From: Ancylobacter sp. IITR112
GTDB lineage: Bacteria; Pseudomonadota; Alphaproteobacteria; Rhizobiales; Xanthobacteraceae
Length of the DNA stretch: 64,000 nucleotides
Assembly (NCBI RefSeq): GCF_041415945.1
Contig: NZ_JBGCUS010000001.1
Coordinates: forward strand, 3,814,501-3,878,500
Direction: 5' to 3'
Shown: piece after piece, positions 62,067 to 64,000 of the stretch
Position numbering within the stretch: the stretch's first letter is position 1
How the letters are laid out: each line of letters begins with the position of its first letter
Notes under the pieces: model-generated
What the model was told of the DNA's origin: nothing
The model's database searches: none
Seen by the model: the letters and a program-made list of their open reading frames with translations, nothing else
Translations under genes and position numbers: made by a program

Positions 62067-62160
62067 GTCATCCCGGAAGGACCGCAGGTCCTGTCCGGGA
62101 TCGTGTCGGTAGCTTGGTGGACGATCCCGGCTCGAAGCCTTCGGCTGCGGCCGGGATGAC
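62067..62160. repeat. Dispersed bipartite palindromic repeat, copy C
   Basis: A 94-base third copy of the GTCATCCCGG...CCGGGATGAC element. Its inner arms (GGACCGCAGGTCC at left, CCTTCGGCTGCGGCC at right) differ, and it appears inverted relative to copies A and B. It marks the start of the A+T-richer right end. Confidence 0.85.
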
Positions 62161-62806
62161 GGAGTTTCGGGGAAGACGCGCCTCGGTGCGGCCGTCACAG
62201 CAAGTTGGCTAAGGCTCAGTATTCAACTGGGGGGCCTTAAAGCGGCAGCTTCCGCTGCCGGAGTTATGAAAAGCCACTTCTAGTGGCCTAGTCTTTTGAC
62301 ATTCACGTCATCCCCACTGTTCACCGCCTTTTCCTGCCCATTGCGTTCGGCGCTGGACTTGGTGCGCGAATCCCCTCTCGATTGCATAGCGGCTTCGTCA
62401 CCGGACACCTTCAGACGCCATCTAGATTTGGGGATTTTTTCACGCACTCCACACTAGAGTTTGTGACGCAAGGTTGACGTGTAGGCCGGAGTCGGACACC
62501 GTCTCTCGCATGGTTTGCTGAGTAGCACCCAAACAGAGCCGCCCCGAACCTTGGGGAACGGGCGGCCCATCGAGATGTGGCAGAGCGGTTTATTGCACGA
62601 GATTTTGATTCCAGCGGGGAGGTGTTTTCAGATCGCCCGCCGTGGGGTCGAAACCAAGGTCAAGATTGCATCAAGGACCACAGCGCCAATGTGTAACCCT
62701 CGGCGGGATGTGAATGGGCTTCTCTGGTCGACATCGATATATTCTATTAACGAAGCGACTTGAGTTTCACGTTTATAATTAAACGACGAAGATTCAGTTG
62801 ATCCAG
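62161..62806. other. A+T-richer intergenic stretch with hairpins and a tRNA-like remnant
   Basis: About 646 bases without a convincing gene. Seen: two adjacent hairpins, CGGCAGC-TTCC-GCTGCCG (62243-62260) and GCCACT-TCT-AGTGGC (62273-62287), followed by TCTTTT; and a tRNA-like stretch at 62571-62665. The latter has a serine-tRNA-type D-arm (TGGCAGAGCGGTTTATTGCA, with GCA/TGC stem) and a T-loop-like GTCGAAA, but no paired acceptor or anticodon stem. An 82-codon frame at 62515-62763 overlaps it and is not credited. Confidence 0.5.
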
Positions 62807-63523
62807 ATGAACGAATTTAGCGACGTTTACATAGACGAGTCGAGCCAAACCAAGCATCGATATTTGGCGCTCGGCGCTCTAATTATTCCAACGAATCAAG
62901 CCTCGCTATTCGAGCAAGCCATGGCAGAGGTTCGGCACCCTGAATTGCCGTCGGGCGAATGCGCATGGGTTAAAGTGTCAAGATCAAAATTGCCAGCCTA
63001 TAAGAAAATCGTTGATTTATTCTTCAATAATCCCGTTAATATTAGATATATCGATTTTCATACAATAGTAGTTGATACATCTAAGATAAATGACGCGAAG
63101 TTCAATATGGGCTCGCGTGAAGCCGGCTTTAACAAGGAAATATATCAGCTCGCAATGAAGATGGGGCGTCTGTATAAGACTAACATGTTTCATTTATACC
63201 CTGACAGTCGAAAAACAAATTCATCGACCGAAGAACTAAGGCTTATATTGAACAGGGGATTAGCGAAGAGTGGTGACAAGAGGGATTGGCCATTCCGTCG
63301 CGTTCATTTTCGGGATTCGGCGCAATGCCAAGCAATTCAACTGGTCGACGTCATGCTAGGTGGTCTTGCGTTTCAACTGAACGGCCATCGCCTCAAGCCA
63401 GAAGCGTCGCCAGCGAAGTGTGAGCTTTCAGATTATATTCTGGATCGTGCTGGCATCAAAAATGCGCAAATAGACACTGCGATGCGGGGAAAGTTCACAA
63501 TATGGCATCGCCAGCTACGATAA
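62807..63523 (+). CDS. DUF3800 domain protein, foreign composition
   Basis: A 238-residue protein of DUF3800, an RNase H-like family whose role is unproven. The DES motif is near the start (VYIDESSQTKHRYLALGALII), and QLVDVMLGGLAFQLNG is the typical C-terminal motif. Basic residues are frequent. The gene is clearly A+T-rich (many AAT, ATT and TTA codons), unlike all other genes here, so it was probably acquired recently. ATG 62807; no clear ribosome site. Followed within 3 bases by a possible four-way-junction structure. Often found in mobile or defence regions, but no partner is seen. Confidence 0.85.
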   Translation: MNEFSDVYIDESSQTKHRYLALGALIIPTNQASLFEQAMAEVRHPELPSGECAWVKVSRSKLPAYKKIVDLFFNNPVNIRYIDFHTIVVDTSKINDAKFNMGSREAGFNKEIYQLAMKMGRLYKTNMFHLYPDSRKTNSSTEELRLILNRGLAKSGDKRDWPFRRVHFRDSAQCQAIQLVDVMLGGLAFQLNGHRLKPEASPAKCELSDYILDRAGIKNAQIDTAMRGKFTIWHRQLR

Positions 63524-63526
63524 TGG

Positions 63527-63600
63527 TCTCGCAACCCTAGACCCAAGGGTCGCCGTCTTGGACGGGTCCACTGCCGAGGCAGTGGCTTCAGGTTGCGAGA
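63527..63600. other. 74-nt sequence able to fold as a four-way junction
   Basis: Outer stem TCTCGCAACC (63527-63536) pairs perfectly with GGTTGCGAGA (63591-63600). Between them are three hairpins: GACCC-AA-GGGTC (63540-63551), CCGTC-TTG-GACGG (63553-63565) and CCACTGCC-GA-GGCAGTGG (63568-63585). The layout resembles a cloverleaf but does not fit a tRNA (loop sizes, no T-loop). It may be an RNA element, a terminator complex or a DNA cruciform left by a mobile element. Confidence 0.55.
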
Positions 63601-64000
63601 GTGAATCTAACGTAGTGCGCCGCAAGAACTGCGTCAACGGAAGACTCCGCGTTTTCATTTTGTCAAGTCCGAATACGCCAAATTCGTGAGTCGTCTTAAC
63701 AGGTTGGCCTTTTGTAATCATTTAGCTCCAACCCCCCCCCGCTTGCCCTTCCCCTCCCCTTGCGCTATTGCACGCGCGTGTCCGGGCCACCATCTTTTCG
63801 AGGCGGTCCATCGGGAGGGCCGGAGGCGCGGGATGCGCGCTCTCCGTCGCTTGGAGGCCTGTCCTCCGATTCCCGCCTCGCGGCTTGCCCCGGACCCACA
63901 CAGCTTTTCCCGGCGGCGTGCCTGGCGTCTCGGCTCCTTGAGAAAAGGGCCGCGCGTGGCGCCGACGCCGAACATGCGTTTACCTGGAGTGCGATCCGAT
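63601..64000. other. Right-edge intergenic stretch
   Basis: After an A+T-richer 120 bases, a run of nine C (63729-63737 region) leads into a G+C-rich, repeat-like block (about 63740-63990). In this block an 85-codon minus-strand frame is arginine/glycine-rich and has no recognisable domain, so it is not called. No RNA gene or promoter was identified. Confidence 0.45.

Noticed and set aside
62515..62763. 82-codon open frame
   Set aside because: TTG start, no ribosome site, no recognisable domain, and it overlaps the tRNA-like remnant.
62764..62775. parS-like GTTTCACGTTTA before the DUF3800 gene
   Set aside because: Only the left half matches; the right half is unrelated and it is far from the origin.
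63527..63600. tRNA gene or integron attC site for the four-way-junction element
   Set aside because: The loops of 2-3 bases and the 10-bp outer stem do not fit a tRNA, and the outer ends do not match the attC core (GTTRRRY/RYYYAAC).
63718..63975. 85-codon minus-strand frame at the right edge
   Set aside because: Composition is arginine/glycine-rich as expected from G+C-rich non-coding DNA; no domain or good start.

Overview
The window is a G+C-rich chromosomal segment from an alphaproteobacterium of the order Hyphomicrobiales (Rhizobiales). Gene content and order fit a Xanthobacteraceae-like organism (Ancylobacter/Starkeya/Xanthobacter/Azorhizobium type), but the genus cannot be fixed from the sequence alone. 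The evidence is the order mnmE-mnmG-rsmG (parAB expected just off the left edge), rho-hemJ-hemE, ppsR-maf-aroE-coaE-dnaQ, secB/Tim44/mltA/smr, hslVU with a his operon, and an NAD-dependent soluble formate dehydrogenase (fds) operon.

Positions 1-18,100 are the replication-origin and centromere region. Five parS-like palindromes (core GTTTCACGTGAAAC) lie at 353, 2487, 2535, 8537 and 18024. The hemE-ppsR intergenic gap (about 10004-10326) occupies the place of the Caulobacter origin and has several DnaA-box-like sequences, so it is called as the predicted oriC. To its left, genes for tRNA modification, Rho and heme synthesis are on the minus strand. To its right, the maf-aroE-coaE-dnaQ cluster is on the plus strand, so genes point away from the origin on both sides.

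Positions 18,100-40,300 are mostly housekeeping: hslU, a membrane protein and hslV (minus); hisB-DUF2628-hisHAFE, coaA, alkB and a secreted protein (plus); grpE and hrcA (minus); rph-rdgB-hemW (plus); a PBP-activator-like lipoprotein (minus); rsmI-yraN-gshB (plus); then DUF1150, hsp20, an OlsB-like acyltransferase and comM (minus).

Positions 40,300-61,990 are metabolic, mainly on the plus strand: fdsGBA-fdhD-fdsD (formate to CO2 with NADH formation), a KefB-type antiporter, gnd-zwf-HAD (oxidative pentose phosphate entry), a small cupin, and phoA coupled to a DUF3299/ABC-transporter set whose permease has a histidine-rich loop. Next come tRNA-Ala(GGC) and an FYDLN-type acidic protein on the minus strand, then aroA-cmk-CMD-cobF and a small membrane protein.

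Positions 62,000-64,000 differ in character. After a dispersed palindromic repeat the sequence becomes A+T-richer, with a degenerate tRNA-like stretch, one DUF3800 gene of foreign composition, and right after it a 74-nt sequence that can fold into a four-way junction. This looks like a small horizontally acquired insert. Smaller dispersed and tandem repeats occur through the window. No IS element, CRISPR array or rRNA gene was seen.
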